Assembly: GCA_022736535.1 (NCBI GenBank)
Contig: DZCT01000277.1
Span: 1-6,845 of the forward strand
Direction of reading: 5' to 3'
Source of the DNA: Desulfatirhabdium butyrativorans
Lineage (GTDB): Bacteria > Desulfobacterota > Desulfobacteria > Desulfobacterales > JAIFKL01
DNA: 6,845 nucleotides
This document shows positions 6,416-6,845 of the stretch, piece after piece. The notes beneath the pieces were generated by a model. That model was given only the letters and a program-made list of their open reading frames with translations. It did no database searches and was not told where the DNA came from. Made by a program: the position numbers and the translations under genes. The number at the start of each line of letters is the position of its first letter. Positions within the stretch are counted from its first letter, which is position 1.

Positions 6416-6845
6416 ATGGTTCAACATTCATCTTTTAAAAAAAACGGGCGCACGGGAACATCCACCAGTTCATTCGGAACGCCCGGACGGATCGGTCACG
6501 ATGCGTCAAAATTCTATGAAAGCCGTCTGTATGAAGGCTTGAAAAAAGAAAAAAAAGTCAGATATATTGAAAATGAAATTCCCCAAGCCTGTCGGAATCA
6601 GATTTTCTGCAAGTCATCGGAACGCATGGAAGAACTGCCCGATAACAGCATCCATCTGATGATTACCTCGCCGCCCTACAATGCCTCCAAAGATTATGAC
6701 GACAATCTGAGTCTGGCGGAATATCTGCGTCTGCTGAAACAGGTCTGGACAGAGACTTACCGGGTGCTGGTTCCGGGCGGACGCGCGTGCATCAATATTG
6801 CCAATCTCGGCAGAAAGCCTTATATTCCCTTACACACTTATATCA
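6416..6845 (+). CDS. Site-specific DNA methyltransferase (N4-cytosine/N6-adenine type), 3' end beyond window
   Basis: The frame opens at ATG 6416 (in-frame TAA at 6407-6409, AGGA 10 bases upstream) and is still open at the window end, giving 143 residues. The N-terminus, GRTGTSTSSFGTPGRIGHDASKFYES in two parts, is typical of some type II modification enzymes. NQIFCKSSERMEELPDNSIHLMITSPPYN is split around residues 61-89 and ends in motif IV, TSPPYN (84-89), the catalytic loop of amino-methyltransferases; the SPPY form is typical of N4-cytosine enzymes and also found in some N6-adenine ones. YRVLVPGGRACINIANLGR (115-133) follows as expected. The SAM-binding FxGxG motif would lie downstream in this permuted (beta-class) order. 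Whether a restriction partner follows cannot be seen. Confidence 0.85.
   Translation, partial: MVQHSSFKKNGRTGTSTSSFGTPGRIGHDASKFYESRLYEGLKKEKKVRYIENEIPQACRNQIFCKSSERMEELPDNSIHLMITSPPYNASKDYDDNLSLAEYLRLLKQVWTETYRVLVPGGRACINIANLGRKPYIPLHTYI

Overview
The window most likely comes from a Desulfobacterota genome (Desulfobacterales type; Desulfonema or multicellular magnetotactic relatives are possible). This is inferred from three things: a FmdB-like zinc-ribbon protein beginning PTYEYEHLDEPC, a two-ACT-domain protein with a lineage-type insertion, and many short dispersed palindromes of the kind common in those genomes. No rRNA or other taxonomic marker is present, so the placement is moderate confidence.

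Layout. (1) 1-395, + strand: 3' part of an ACT-domain amino-acid-binding protein. (2) 396-466: a GAGGTCA-type palindrome between convergent genes. (3) 467-1269, - strand: a patatin-like phospholipase whose N-terminal third, with the nucleophile elbow, is absent because its frame runs into a 72-bp MITE. (4) 1265-1649: two identical 72-bp MITEs in the same orientation, flanking a 231-bp segment that encodes what looks like the C-terminal end of an outer-membrane beta-barrel. (5) 1650-2038: a terminator and a C-terminal remnant of an unrecognised - strand gene; the rest is unassigned. (6) 2039-3031, + strand: an unrecognised multi-pass membrane protein. (7) 3042-3116: a perfect 27-bp-arm palindrome between convergent genes. 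(8) 5577 down to 3131, - strand: groES, groEL and a FmdB-like gene, probably one chaperonin operon. (9) 5578-6415: an 838-bp gene-free region between groES and the next divergent gene, dense in palindromic repeats and carrying plausible promoters in both directions. (10) 6416-6845, + strand: 5' part of a DNA methyltransferase with a TSPPYN motif, running off the end.

The secure, conserved part is the groES-groEL-fmdB cluster. GroES and GroEL form the folding chamber; the role of the FmdB-like protein is unknown. The left third (467-1850) looks like a small graveyard of gene fragments created or accompanied by MITE insertion. I see no canonical CIRCE element, CRISPR array, tRNA or intact transposase. 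No complete new multi-gene system is evident. The most unusual material is the composite MITE structure, the palindrome-packed groESL upstream region with an everted CIRCE-like sequence, and the long palindrome at 3042-3116.
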